A stretch of DNA of 64,000 nt, from contig NC_023749.2 of assembly GCF_000499845.2 (NCBI RefSeq), positions 35,307,693 through 35,371,692 on the forward strand. Direction: 5' to 3'. The notes under the pieces were generated by a model, which worked only from the letters and a program-made list of their open reading frames with translations, had not been told where the DNA came from and did not search any database. Numbering within the stretch: position 1 is the first letter of the stretch; each line of letters opens with the position of its first letter. The stretch comes from Phaseolus vulgaris. Its lineage: Eukaryota > Streptophyta > Magnoliopsida > Fabales > Fabaceae. The translations under genes and the position numbers were made by a program. Positions 34,953 to 45,916 of the stretch are shown piece by piece.

Positions 34953-35696
34953 TAATGGAAGAGGCCCGAGCACCAACCCTTTGAGAGGCCACCAAAATGC
35001 TACCTTGAGGCAACCACTAGAGTCATAGTCAAAGAGGGGTCAAGAGGACACATTTTACATGTCATAGACTCTAGTGTGTCATAGTTTTTCTTATTTTTCT
35101 AGTCAAAGTAGCATAGTTTAAATATTTTTGTAAATGTGTTGAAACATGCAAAGTGGTACCTAAAATGCTAACCTAAGTTTAATTAGAGTTTCCTACTCCT
35201 AATTAAACTTAGGTCCAGCCCACAATTAGCCTAAGTGGAGCATAAGGTTTTAGAACTCCTAGCACATGGAAGAATTCTAGAACCTACCTCACATGTGCTG
35301 AATTTTGGAAGCCACCATCCCATGTGCTCCCATGTGCCATGTGCTTCCATGTGCTCACACTTGCATGTAATTTGGCTAGCATTTCATTTGTATTTGGCTC
35401 TTCAAATTCCAGCCCTCCAATCCTACATAAGGAGGTGCTTGGCTCTCATTTTGGTAAGATTGAATAGAGTATTGTTATGCTGCCAAATTTGAGCCATACA
35501 CTACTCTTTGCCTAGAATCTAGGTTTAAATCTTCACTTCATCACCTTCAAAGGGGTTGGCCGAACCTCCCCAATTCCCCACTCTCATGCACCTTCAAGGC
35601 ACCCATACTTCCTAGGAAGGCCTTGCTTCATCTCCCCCACTAGCTTCCGCAAGTTCATCACCAAAACGCAAAGAAGAGCTCATAGGAATGCCATCA
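34953..35696 (+). repeat. 5' LTR of RT-less chromovirus derivative
   Basis: This 744-bp LTR nearly matches 54286-55053. Its first two bases read TA instead of TG, a change at the terminus. An 85-codon open stretch (35235-35492) is identical in both LTRs but looks fortuitous. Confidence 0.9.
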
Positions 35697-35698
35697 TT

Positions 35699-35711
35699 TG
35701 GTATCATGAGC
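35699..35711 (+). other. Primer-binding site, RT-less derivative
   Basis: TGGTATCATGAGC lies two bases after the LTR. It is initiator-Met-like with one extra base. Confidence 0.72.
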
Positions 35712-37551
35712 TATGGTTCTTCAAAGATGAGTATCTCTTTGCAATTTTCTTTTTGAGTTCTTCTTTCTCCAATTTGTTCATCTTTATTCCAAGTTGTCTT
35801 GCTGTTTTTCTGTTTTTAATATGATTTGAATGCTTGTTTATTCATTTCAATCGGTGGGTTTTGTTCAAAATTGTGCTTGAACATCTATTTTCAATATTGT
35901 GTAGGATTCTTGATATCTTTGTGTTGCTATTTTTATTTTTAGGTATTTGAGTCTTGCTTGAAATTTCATTTGGGTCATATGATGTTCTTGAGTCTTTTCA
36001 TTTTATGAATCCATAAGTTTTGTCTAAGTTATGTGTTTCCATATTTGTCAACAAATCCTAGTAGTACTTTTCTTGGTTTATTTGTTTCTTGTTTTTGTTT
36101 GAATGCTTGATCTGAAATCTGCTTTGTTTTGATCCTTTGGTGCTTTTTAATTTTTAGTTTGAATTCATATTTGTGTGCTAGATCCACACAAATTCTATTA
36201 CACTAATTCCATTGTCTTTTTGTTAGTATATCATTCTGTTTTTTTATTCTAGATTTTCAGAATCCTCTGTTTTCCACCATTCTGTTTTGGCTGATTTTGC
36301 TTATGAAAATTAAATACAACATAAGAAAATTATGAGCCTCTGGATTTCACTAGATTGAGGTGTTAGCAAAAGAACAAAAAAAGAATTAGTTGAAAAAAAG
36401 AAATAGAAAAAAAAGATAAATCTGACAAAAAAAGTGTGCAATCCTGACACTACATCTGGCGGTTCTGAGCACTGTTTTTAAAAAACATTATTAAAATTAA
36501 TTTGTGCATGCGTTTGGAGTGAAACCAACGCCAAATTTTTTTTAAGATCTTGATTTGTTTGAGTATCAATTTTCAGAAGCAAATATTAAAGAGCTAGCTC
36601 AGCATAAATCTGTGAAAGTCACGCATTCTGGACCACAACATTTTGTTTCAGTGGTGTTGTTTTTTGTTTTTTAAATCAAATCTAGTGTTATTCCATAGGT
36701 TCCTTTTTGTGTGCGATCCATTTCTTTGAGTGCCTTTTTATTTGCTTGTCTAATTTTCATTTGAACTCTTTCTAAGTTGTGTCACATTTAATTCCATTTT
36801 TGTGGTACTGTTTTTTTCAAATTAATTTGTTTCTTGCTTTATTTCTTTGACCTCTAAGCTTGGTGGTGGATTAATTATCAATTGGTACTTGTTAAGAGGG
36901 AATTGACTTGAGGGGAGTCTAGTTTTGCTTAATAGGTGCTGGATTGAAGAATTTAATTACCTAATCCCAAGAGGATCAAAGGCAAGGGGCAGCAACAAAC
37001 ACATACTAAATACACCACACACCTTGGAAGGCCCAACAAAGAAGAAACAACAAAGGGAGTGCAATTAGAAAAACAACAAAGGGAGTGCCATTTAATTTCT
37101 TTGCAATTTAACTCTTGTTAATTACTTGTTAATCACGCAATTAGATGGTGAGTGTGTCTTCAAGGGCTCCAAGTGTCCAAGAAGCCTCACCTAGGGCCGA
37201 CTAGCTTAAACTTTCAAGCTTAGCATTTGTTAATTGCTTTAATTACGCCAATTGCTTTTGTTTAACTTCGCTTAATTGCTTTTGTTTAACTTCGCTTAAT
37301 TGCTTTTGTTTAGTTTTGTTTTAAGCGTTGATAATTTTGCTTGGGTTGTTAGATAGCTTGCATTGTTTCTTGCATTAAAAATTTGATTTCTACATCCTCA
37401 TTGTGTTTTAAGTGATTTACCAAGAGAAAGATTTGTGTGAAGATCTTGAGGGATAGTTTTTGGCTAAGGCAAGACTTGGTATTTAAGTAGTCCATTGTGA
37501 CTCACCTCTCTTACCTGGAAAACTACCTTCATTAACTTTCCTCATCTTTCT
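35712..37551 (+). other. Leader of RT-less derivative, with 24-bp tandem repeat
   Basis: This is non-coding. 35712-36800 is distantly similar to the chromovirus B leader. At 37251-37320 a 24-bp unit (attgcttttgtttaacttcg...) occurs three times. The leader ends at the Tat I target duplication TTTCT (37547-37551) and resumes at 51750, 35 bp before the ORF. Confidence 0.7.
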
Positions 37552-38545
37552 TGTACCGGCCGGGTCATCAGGTATGATGACGTGGACAAGAGAAGGGTAG
37601 GTGGTCAAGAAGCCAACATAGTCGCCGCATGTAGAAGCGGCATTCTACAGTGTACGTAATCGGTTCTCGCCGAGACGTGTCACTATCCGAGAAAAGACAT
37701 CGCTTAAACGGACATCGCCTAAGACATCGCCTAAGTAAGACATCGCCTAAGTAAGACATCGCTTGAGTAAGACATCGCCCGAAGAGTCAACCCGCATGAC
37801 GTAAGCATTTCACAGAGAGGGGGCCCACACGATGGGATAACCCTAAGTTGGGTGGCGGTACTGTGGGTCCCTCTGCACAGAATAAATGATCGAGTCAAAA
37901 GGGCACGTGGCAATGCCCACGTGCTCACTAAAGGTATCCAGGGAAGGCTGCATGCATGACACGTGTTTAATTAGGGCGCTCGAACAGTATGATGGCGCGA
38001 GAAATACAGCGCTCAAGTTAGAGCCCAAGTGGCCATAAGGTTATACATTGCACTCCAGATAAGGGAAGTCCATGGGCCAGATACGCTAAGATCCTAAAGA
38101 TAGCGGCGCAAGGACCTTCTCCAAGGAACCCTAGATAATAGCAAGCAACGCAGAGGTAAACCCTAGATTTTCACCTATATATAGGGCACGAATAAGCCCT
38201 AGAGAGGGACGTTTTTTCACAGTTGCATGAGTTTTAACCTAGTTTTCATAAAGTCATTCAGAACAGTAGTCCCTAGTTGTTCTTGACGGCACACCCAGCT
38301 GTGGAGACAAGGCAGTTAGGGCCACACAGTTTAGTCACACAGTTCCTGTTGTTGAGATTATTATACAGTTTCTAGTTACTTTGGTGTTTCTCGCTAGCTG
38401 ACTTGAGCGTCGGAGTGCAAACGGCCGCGAGGGCGCCCCTTTGTTCTTCTTTTTCAGGTACACACAGACGAGGCAGAACGAAGGTGCCCTTGCTCGTTAG
38501 AACAAAGCCACGCATAAAGACGACCCAGGTCAACCGGCCAGAACA
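37552..38545 (+). repeat. 5' LTR of Tat I
   Basis: It has a TATA box TATATATA at 38176-38183. The upstream part (37693-37790) has tandem copies of a 12-16 bp unit containing 'gacatcgcctaagtaa', with one unit more than the 3' LTR. It contains the 19-nt Tat block (38399-38417) followed by a T-rich tract and CAG/GT at 38455-38459. It ends GGTCAACCGGCCAGAACA. Confidence 0.95.
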
Positions 38546-38547
38546 TC

Positions 38548-38566
38548 TGGCACCCACCGTGGGGCC
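38548..38566 (+). other. Primer-binding site, Tat I
   Basis: TGGCACCCACCGTGGGGCC starts two bases after the LTR. Compared with Tat II and III it has an A at the fifth position. The tRNA was not identified. Confidence 0.78.
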
Positions 38567-38648
38567 GATATAAACATCGGTTCCACCACACAAGCTTTCA
38601 GTTCCAGATTCCAACACTTAGATAAGTCGAGAGGATCCCCAGAGAGCC

Positions 38649-40499
38649 ATGACCTCCCGACCAGCACGCGCTAGGAGTGAAGAGATGACCCTACAGCAGC
38701 TCATGGGCATGGTGCACGGGCTACAAGACGCAGTGGCAGCCTCGAAAGTAGAACAGGAGCGCATGCTGGCGGACCTGACAGCTTCTCAAGCAAGAAGCGA
38801 GGAACTCCACCGCACCAACGAGGAGTTACGCCATAGATGGCGTGGCAGAGACGAACCGGAGGCTGCATCCCCACCCAGGGAATTCACAACACCATTTTCA
38901 CAGGCAATCTTGGAGACGGCAATTCCCAATACGTTCACAGGACCCAAAGCGACCTTCACGGGAATGGAGGATCCCGAAGCACACCTCACGGCGTTCCACA
39001 CACAGATGTTGCTGGTAGGTGGTTCAGACGCCGCTAGGTGCAAGCTTTTCATGAGCACCCTGACAGGGATGGCCATGGGCTGGTTCATTAGCCTCCCAGA
39101 GGGCCACGTCACGTCCTTCGCCCAACTTTCACAACTATTTAGAGAGCAGTACCTAGCCAACAGAACTCCCGCCCCAGTCTCGTACGATCTTTTCGACGTC
39201 AAGCAGTTCCAAGGCGAAACCCTAAAAGAGTACATAAGCCGCTTTGGGGCACAGGTAGTGAAAGTAGGCACCAAGGAGGTACCCATGATTGTATACGCAT
39301 TCAAGAAGGGGGTGCTTCCCGGATCTTTCAGTAAAACGCTTAACCGCAGTCGCCCCAAAACCTTCGCCGAGATAAGGCGACAAGCGGTAGAACATATTGC
39401 CTCAGAAGGTGAAACGTACGAGAAATGCACAACCACTGTGCCAGCACGCCCCAAGGTACAGATACGCACGCAACCTGTTCGGGTTCACCAAGCCGTCATA
39501 GAAAGGAAACAATTTGACAGGAAACGCGCTTACGAGCCACGGAGGACCCAACCTAAGGGTCGAGTAGAGGAAGGGAGAGAAGCAAGCAAGCCGCCGAGGC
39601 ACAACTTCGTGATGGAACTTAAAGATCTGATTGCGGTACCCAACATAGCCGATAGGTTGAGGCCGCCAATTAAAGCTGACAAGGTGTTGGGACCTCGCAA
39701 GGAGTCGTGGTGCGAATTCCACGAAGCATTCGGGCACCATATTAACAACTGTCTGGCGCTTGGCTATCAGTTGGATGAGCTCGTGAAGAATGGTTTCCTG
39801 AAGGATTACTTGGTGGAGAAACAGGCGGGACGACCATCAGGCTCGCAACCGGGGGGCAGTGAGGGGCAGCAGCACGAGGCGCCCGTTCTCAGTGAAATCC
39901 ACACCATAGCTGGTGGGTTCTCGGGTGGCGGGTGTACGGCGTCGCAGCGTAAAAGGTATGCGAGGTCCGTAATGTCAGTGGAAGTTTTTGAGGACCATTC
40001 GCCCGATGTGGACATCACGTTCACTAAGGAAGACCTCAGGGATGTTGTGCCGCATGACAACGATCCCATTGTGATCTCGCTCGTCACGGCAGGGAGAACG
40101 GTTCATCGGGTCTTGGTCGATCAAGGGAGCGCGGCAGACGTGATGTTCTGGCCGACCTTCGAAAGGCTACAACTATCTACGGACCAGCTGAGGCCATATG
40201 GAGGCTGCTTATACGGTTTTGCGGGTGATAAAGTCGAAGTCAGGGGATACATTGAGTTAAGAACAACGTTCACAGATGGGGCCGCCTCGCGCACGGAGAA
40301 AATCAACTACCTTGTCGTGAACGCCCCCTCAGCATATAATATCCTATTGGGAAGGCCAACACTCAATAGGATAGGAGCTGTACCCTCCACGAGGCCTATG
40401 AAGGTTAAATTACCTTCAATGGAAGGGGTGATCGTCACCATCCGATCTGACCAAGAAGAGGCAAAGAGATGCTACGAAAACAGCCTCAAGAACAGGTGA
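38649..40499 (+). CDS. Tat I Gag-protease
   Basis: The frame is 616 residues. Residues 13-65 form a short coiled coil. The capsid domain is at about 105-250 (LTAFHTQMLLVGG, FREQYLAN, LKEYISRFGAQV). Residues 270-345 are basic. A Cys/His cluster CEFHEAFGHHINNC lies at 355-368 and an aspartic protease at about 470-590 with VDQGS (Asp491) and NILLGRP (564-570). It ends in TGA at 40497. The next codons continue in the same frame into RT. Tat II has no stop at the matching place, so this TGA is either a mutation or a recoding point. The start is supported by similarity to the other Tat gags. Confidence 0.9.
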   Translation: MTSRPARARSEEMTLQQLMGMVHGLQDAVAASKVEQERMLADLTASQARSEELHRTNEELRHRWRGRDEPEAASPPREFTTPFSQAILETAIPNTFTGPKATFTGMEDPEAHLTAFHTQMLLVGGSDAARCKLFMSTLTGMAMGWFISLPEGHVTSFAQLSQLFREQYLANRTPAPVSYDLFDVKQFQGETLKEYISRFGAQVVKVGTKEVPMIVYAFKKGVLPGSFSKTLNRSRPKTFAEIRRQAVEHIASEGETYEKCTTTVPARPKVQIRTQPVRVHQAVIERKQFDRKRAYEPRRTQPKGRVEEGREASKPPRHNFVMELKDLIAVPNIADRLRPPIKADKVLGPRKESWCEFHEAFGHHINNCLALGYQLDELVKNGFLKDYLVEKQAGRPSGSQPGGSEGQQHEAPVLSEIHTIAGGFSGGGCTASQRKRYARSVMSVEVFEDHSPDVDITFTKEDLRDVVPHDNDPIVISLVTAGRTVHRVLVDQGSAADVMFWPTFERLQLSTDQLRPYGGCLYGFAGDKVEVRGYIELRTTFTDGAASRTEKINYLVVNAPSAYNILLGRPTLNRIGAVPSTRPMKVKLPSMEGVIVTIRSDQEEAKRCYENSLKNR

Positions 40500-43400
40500 T
40501 CAGTGTGCCATGTGACCACAACACCACCTCTTGGTGTGGGGAATGCGCAGGAAAGCCGACGGGCTATGGATACAGTGTCAGAGGGGACCGCCAAAGGCGA
40601 CGTGGTTATGGATGTGGCATTGGAAGCAGCCACCAAGGGCGACGTAACCATGGAAGATGTCGAGCCGAGGCCTGAGAGCAACGCTGGAGTAGAGGAAGAG
40701 GAAAACTGCCCAGAATCCGCCAGGGAGTCAAGCATTGTGAGAGCATTGCTCGCTAGTGAGAAGAGGCCTCGGCCAGTTGGAGATTGGCTCGAAAGGGAGA
40801 TCGGCGGCAAAACTTTTAAGTTGGGAAAAACTTTAGACGGCGAGACACAGGAACAGATCGCCAAGGTGATAGGCAGGCATCTGGACGCGTTCGCGTGGTC
40901 TGCCTCGGATATGCCGGGAATCGACCCCGATTTTTTATGTCATCATCTAGCAATGGACCCTCAAGTCAGACCAGTCCGACAAAGAAGAAGAAAATTCAAT
41001 GAAGAAAGGAGACAAGCGATCAGAGATGAAACACAAAAACTCCTCGAGGCGGGCCACATCAAGGAGATACAGTATCCGGAATGACTCGCCAATGTTGTAT
41101 TGGTAAAGAAGAGCAATGGGAAATGGCGAATGTGTGTCGACTTCACAGATCTAAACAAAGCCTGTCCAAAGGATTCCTATCCTTTGCCAAGTATAGACGC
41201 CCTAGTGGACAGCGCAGCAGGGTGTAAGTTGTTAAGTTTCTTAGACGCATTCTCGGGGTACAACCAAATTAAGATGCACCCCATCGACGAGGAAAAAACT
41301 GCCTTCATGACGGAGAAGTCGTGCTATTGCTACAAGGTGATGCCTTTTGGGCTGAAGAATGCGGGGGCCACGTACCAGAGACTGATGGATAAAGTGCTTG
41401 CACCTATGCTTGAGAGGAACGTACAAGCTTACGTTGACGATATGGTCGTAACACCCCTGGAAAAAAACCAGCATATTGCCGATTTGGATGAGCTGTTCGT
41501 TACGATAGCCAAATACAAACTGAAGCTGAACCCTGAGAAGTGCATATTCGGCATGGAACCGGGAAAGTTCTTAGGTTTTCTCTTGACCGAAAGAGGGATC
41601 GAAGCAAACCCTGACAAGTGTGTGGCCATTTTGGCGATGAGGAGCCCTGCTACGGTTATGGAGGTGCAGCAGCTCACAGGTCGGATGGTCGCCCTGTCGC
41701 GATTTGTGTCTGCTAGTGGAGAGAGGGGTCACCCGTATTTCCAGTGCTTGAAAAGGAATAATAGGTTTGTCTGGACGAATGAGTGTGAAGAGGCTTTCGT
41801 GAAACTCAAAGAGTACTTGGCGAGCCCGCCGGTTCTGTGCAAACCTCAAATGGGAGCGCCCCTCAGGTTATACTTCGCCGTAACCGAGAAGGCGCTGAGT
41901 GCGGTGCTCGTCCAGGACCAAGATCAAATTCAGAAACCCGTTTATTTTGTCAGCAAGGTGTTGCAGGGCCCAGAAGTGAGATATCAGGCTTTGGAGAAAG
42001 CAGCACTGGCAGTAGTGTTTTCGGCGAGGAGGTTGCGCCATTACTTCCAGAGTTTTACAGTGTTGGTGATGACCGACTTACCTATCCAGAAGGTTCTAAA
42101 GAAACCATATGTGGCTGGAAGAATGGTAAAATGGGCGGTAGAGTTGTTGGAGTTCGACATCAAGTATGAGCCCCGGGGACCGATCAAGGGACAAATCTTC
42201 GCTGACTTCGTGGTCGAACTGTCTTCTGAAACAGTGCAGAACGCCGGAGATGGTTTTCGTTGGGTGCTCTCAATGGATGGGTCCTCTAACCAGTTGGGCA
42301 GTGGGGCCGGGATAATTCTGGAAGGACCCAACGGCGTGTTGATAGAACAGTCCCTAAGGTTTGCCATTAAAGCCAGCAATAACCAAGCGGAATATGAGGC
42401 TTTGATCGCTGGTATCTTGTTGGCAAAGGAGATGGGATCAAGGGTGCTGATGGCCAAGAGCGATTCATTGCTAATCACAGGCCAAGTAACTGGTGAGTTC
42501 CAGGCTAAGGATCCGCAGATGGCAGCTTATCTGGAGTATGTGCAGGAGTTGAGGAGGTCTTGTGTTTTGTTCGAAGTAGTGCATGTGCGAAGAGAGCAGA
42601 ACGCCCAAGCTGACTTGCTAGCAAAGCTCGCCAGTTCGGGCAAGGGGGGCAGGCAGAGGACCGTCATACAAGAAACCCTGAAGACACCTCGAGCGTTCGT
42701 GGCGGACCACCAAGTTCTCCAAGTCTGCAAGTCAAGGGAAGGGATGGCGAGGGGTCATAAGTCTCTATCTCAGGAGACCTTGAGGACGCCAAGGGTTAAA
42801 GCGCATCCAGTGGGAGAGACAAAGATGACACAAGTTTGCGCCGTCCACGAGCCGGACACATGGATAACGCCATACCAGCGCTACATGGCAGATGGCGTAC
42901 TCCCAATGGACCCGACGGAAGCTAGGAAGGTAAAAAAGAACTCCAGCAAGTTCACCCTCATCGATGGCGAGTTGTACAGGTTTGGGTTCACACACCCCCT
43001 TTTAGTATGTGTGCATGGAGAGAAGTGCACGAGAATTATGGCCGAGCTCCATGAGGGGATTTGCGGGAGTCACATCGGAGGTCGAGCCTTGGCGACAAGA
43101 ACCATCCATGCAAGTTATTATTGGCCGACAATGAGGGAAGACTGCAAGAGATATGCCCAACGTTGCAAGCAGTGCCAGGAGCACGCCGATTGGCACAAGG
43201 CGCCCCCGGAAGAGTTAAAGTCAATCTACAGTCCCTGACCTTTCCACACATGGGGAATCGATATTCTGGGACCCTTCCCATTGGCGATTAGGCAGATGAA
43301 GTATTTGGTTGTGGCAGTCGAATACTTCACGAAGTGGATTGAAGCAGAACCAGTAGCCCAGATCACCGCGCACAAGATTCAGAATTTCGTGTGGAAGAAT

Positions 43401-44054
43401 ATTGTGTGTCGTTTCGGTGTGCCCAAGCGTTTGGTATCAAATAACGGGACTCAGTTCGCAAGTCACCTGTTGAAGAAGCTGTGCGAGGATGTTGGAACTC
43501 AACAGGTGTTCGCTTCTGTGGAACACCCACAAACGAATGGGCAGGTGGAGTCAGCTAATCGGGTTTTATTAAGAGGTTTGGAGAGGAGATTGGAGAAGGC
43601 CAAAGGATCTTGGGCTGAGGAAGTTCCCCGTATAATATGGGCATATCATACCACTGAACAGTCAGGAACCCACGAAACCCCGTTTATCTTGGTGTACGGG
43701 TGCGATGCGATGATCCCAATTGAAATCCAGGAAAGCTCGCCGAGATTCCAGAACTTCGTGGCAGAAGACTCGAATGCAGAAAGGAGGATGAACTTAGATT
43801 TGTTGGATGAGGTCAGGGAGGAGGCAAGGGTAAAGGCTGAAGCAATAAAGAGAAGAGTCGAGCGCAAGTACAATTCTAGGGCAAGGCCAAGGCAGTTCAG
43901 AGATGGTGACCTGGTAATGAGGAAGGCCCACCTGTACGAGATGCAGAATAAATTGTCACCCAAATGGACGGGACCGTTTAGAATAACTGAAGCACTCGGA
44001 AACGGCGCCTACCGTTTGGAAACACTGGAGGGAGGGGCGATTCCTCGCACTTAG
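40500..44054 (+). pseudogene. Tat I RT-RNase H-archaeal RNase H-integrase, two further TGA stops
   Basis: This is one frame with gag-pro. TGA codons at 41082-41084 and 43236-43238 replace Trp codons that are intact in sibling elements. RT shows SFLDAFSGYNQI and YVDD (about 41430). A first RNase H-like segment lacks its catalytic Asp. A second, archaeal-type RNase H has Asp/Glu/Asp/Asp in MDGSS, AEYEAL, SDS and NAQAD, typical of the Tat lineage. The integrase HHCC is intact. The core keeps the first Asp (43260) and the Glu (43548), but the middle Asp is Asn (codon 43440-43442, SNNGTQF). It is probably inactive as it stands. Confidence 0.92.
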
Positions 44055-44704
44055 AACGCTACCCATCTCAAGTTTTATTACAGTTAAAGCATTGTAAGTA
44101 GCAGTTAACTCGAACAGTTAAGTGAAAACAGTTTTTCAAGGTGGCGCTCTTTTTCCCTAAGAAGGGTTTTTTAATGAGGCCACCCAATAAAGAAAGTTCG
44201 AGTCTATCAAGTTTTCCCAGTTATTGAGTTTGCATGATTATCATTTTAAGTTTTCAAACAAAAGACTTAGTCGTCCTTGTGTAAATTTAGGGCAGATTCA
44301 GATCGCATGCATAAAGTTTTTTAACTCCTCATCGCCGCTTGGCGATCAGAGACACTAGTATAAAATTGTAGACCCTCATCGCCAGTCGACGACCGGGGAT
44401 GATAGATAAAAGTCCTCATCGCTGCCTGGCGATTGGAGGCACAAGTTAAGTTGTAAACCTCCCTGCTCATTGGCAATTGGAGGCGCTAGTATAAAGATTT
44501 TAAGTCCTCATCGCCACCTGGCGATCGGAAGCACAAGTATAAAGTTTTTTTTTTTTTTTTTGTCGCCACCCGGCAATAGGAGGTGAAAGTTAAGTTTTAA
44601 GTCCTACTCGCCTAGAACGAGTATAGGCGAGAAGAGAATGAGAAGTCCTACTCGCCAAGAACGAGTATAGGCGAGAGTTCAGAGCAAAGTGACAGGTACG
44701 TCCA
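44055..44704. repeat. Tat I 3' region with degenerate ~60-bp repeats
   Basis: From about 44325 to 44600 phrases like 'cctcatcgccacctggcgat' recur four or five times at 55-70 bp spacing. A poly-T run lies at 44546-44562. The units echo the 'catcgcc' core of the LTR repeats. 44600-44700 carries a pair of 'gtcctactcgcc...gagtataggcga' units. Confidence 0.75.
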
Positions 44705-45290
44705 GATGAGTTAAAATCCGGGCGCCTAGTCCTTGAGCAGGGGTTAAGGGATTCCTTCGGGACGCCCCCTCCTCAAGTATGAATAGCTGGCCCCGGTACC
44801 AGATGAGTTAAAATCCGGGTGCCCAGTCCTTGAGCAGGGGTTAAGGGATTCCTTCGGGACGCCCCCTCCTCAAGTATGAATAGCTGGCCCCGGTAACAGA
44901 TGAGTTAAAATCCGGGCGCCCAGTCCTTGAGCAGGGGTTAAGGGATTCCTTCGGGACGCCCCCTCCTCAAGTATGAATAGCTGGCCCCGGTACCAGATAA
45001 CAGTTCAAACCCAGGCGCCTACTCCTTGAGCAGGGGTTAAGGGATTCCTTCGGGACGCCCCCTCCTCAAGTATGAATAGCTGGCCCCGGTAACAGATGAG
45101 TTAAAATCCGGGCGCCTAGTCCTTGAGCAGGGGTTAAGGGATTCCTTCGGGACGCCCCCTCCTCAAGTATGAATAGCTGGCCCCGGTACCAGATAACAGT
45201 TCAAACCCAGGCGCCTACTCCTTGAGCAGGGGTTAAAGGATTCCTTCGGGACGCCCCCTCCTCAAGTATGAATAGCGAGCCCCGGTACCA
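44705..45290. repeat. 97/99-bp tandem repeat array, six copies, two alternating variants
   Basis: Copies start at 44705, 44802, 44899, 44996, 45095 and 45192. Variant a (97 bp) has 'gatgagttaaaatccgggcg'; variant b (99 bp) has 'gataacagttcaaacccagg'. The order is a-a-a-b-a-b, so the last four form two copies of a 196-bp higher-order unit. The rest of the unit is nearly identical among copies. The array lies between pol and the antisense gene. Confidence 0.95.
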
Positions 45291-45916
45291 GAGAATGTCC
45301 TCCTCACCCTCGAGTGAGTTCAGGCAAGATGAGATTAAAAGTCCTCAGTGCATCCAGCGGAAAGGTAGCCCCTGGAGAAGTTGAGGCACCAGATAAAGTC
45401 CTTCTCGCCGTCGAGCGAGTTCAGGCCAGATAAAGTCCTTCTTACCTCAGAGTGAGTTCAGGCAAGAACAGAATACAAGGCCTCTTTGCTTAAGCAAATT
45501 GAGGCAAGTTCGAAAGACCTTAGTGCAGAATCAGGCCAGCCCAGTTTAGGTGATGGCCTAGAAATACATATGTCACTTGGCAGATCAGGCAAGCGAGATT
45601 TCAGATACTAAAAATGACTCTCGCCTACTGCTCAATAAGTAATTTCGTGTCAAATGTTATTGCTATAGACTAACCGTTTGTTTAAAATAAGTTGATTGCC
45701 AGAAAATTAAGCATCAGTTTGCGCTAAGTTAATTGGGTTAAGTGAGAGCCCACCAAGTTATCAAGCGATCGCACAACAGATAAAAGATAAACCATGTGCA
45801 TATGTTAACACGGTCCGAGTAAAAGAAGACATTACAAACAAATTCGTTGCACAGAGACAGAGGTTGAATATTTAAGTCTTTCAGAATGTTTCTAAACAAG
45901 ACGTCAAGTGAAAACG
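45291..45916. other. Remainder of Tat I convergent 3' region
   Basis: It contains more degenerate short repeats ('gtccttctcgccgtcgagcgagttcaggc') to about 45500, then unique sequence. It holds the 3' end of the antisense gene; no gene is seen. Confidence 0.6.

Noticed and set aside
35235..35492. 85-residue ORF repeated exactly at 54592-54849
   Set aside because: The identity is explained by both lying in the two LTRs of one young element. Composition (many Cys/His/Leu) is not protein-like.
37568..38028. Minus-strand ORFs in the Tat I LTR, repeated at 50943-51240
   Set aside because: They are LTR shadows, open by chance and partly through the 'catcgcc' repeats.
38786..39469. Long minus-strand ORF opposite Tat I gag
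   Set aside because: It is antisense to a clear gag domain and has no family resemblance. The codon pattern follows the sense gene.
44325..45500. Possible CRISPR-like array
   Set aside because: Repeats are 60-99 bp, contiguous and without spacers, inside a retrotransposon 3' region. This is a satellite-like array.
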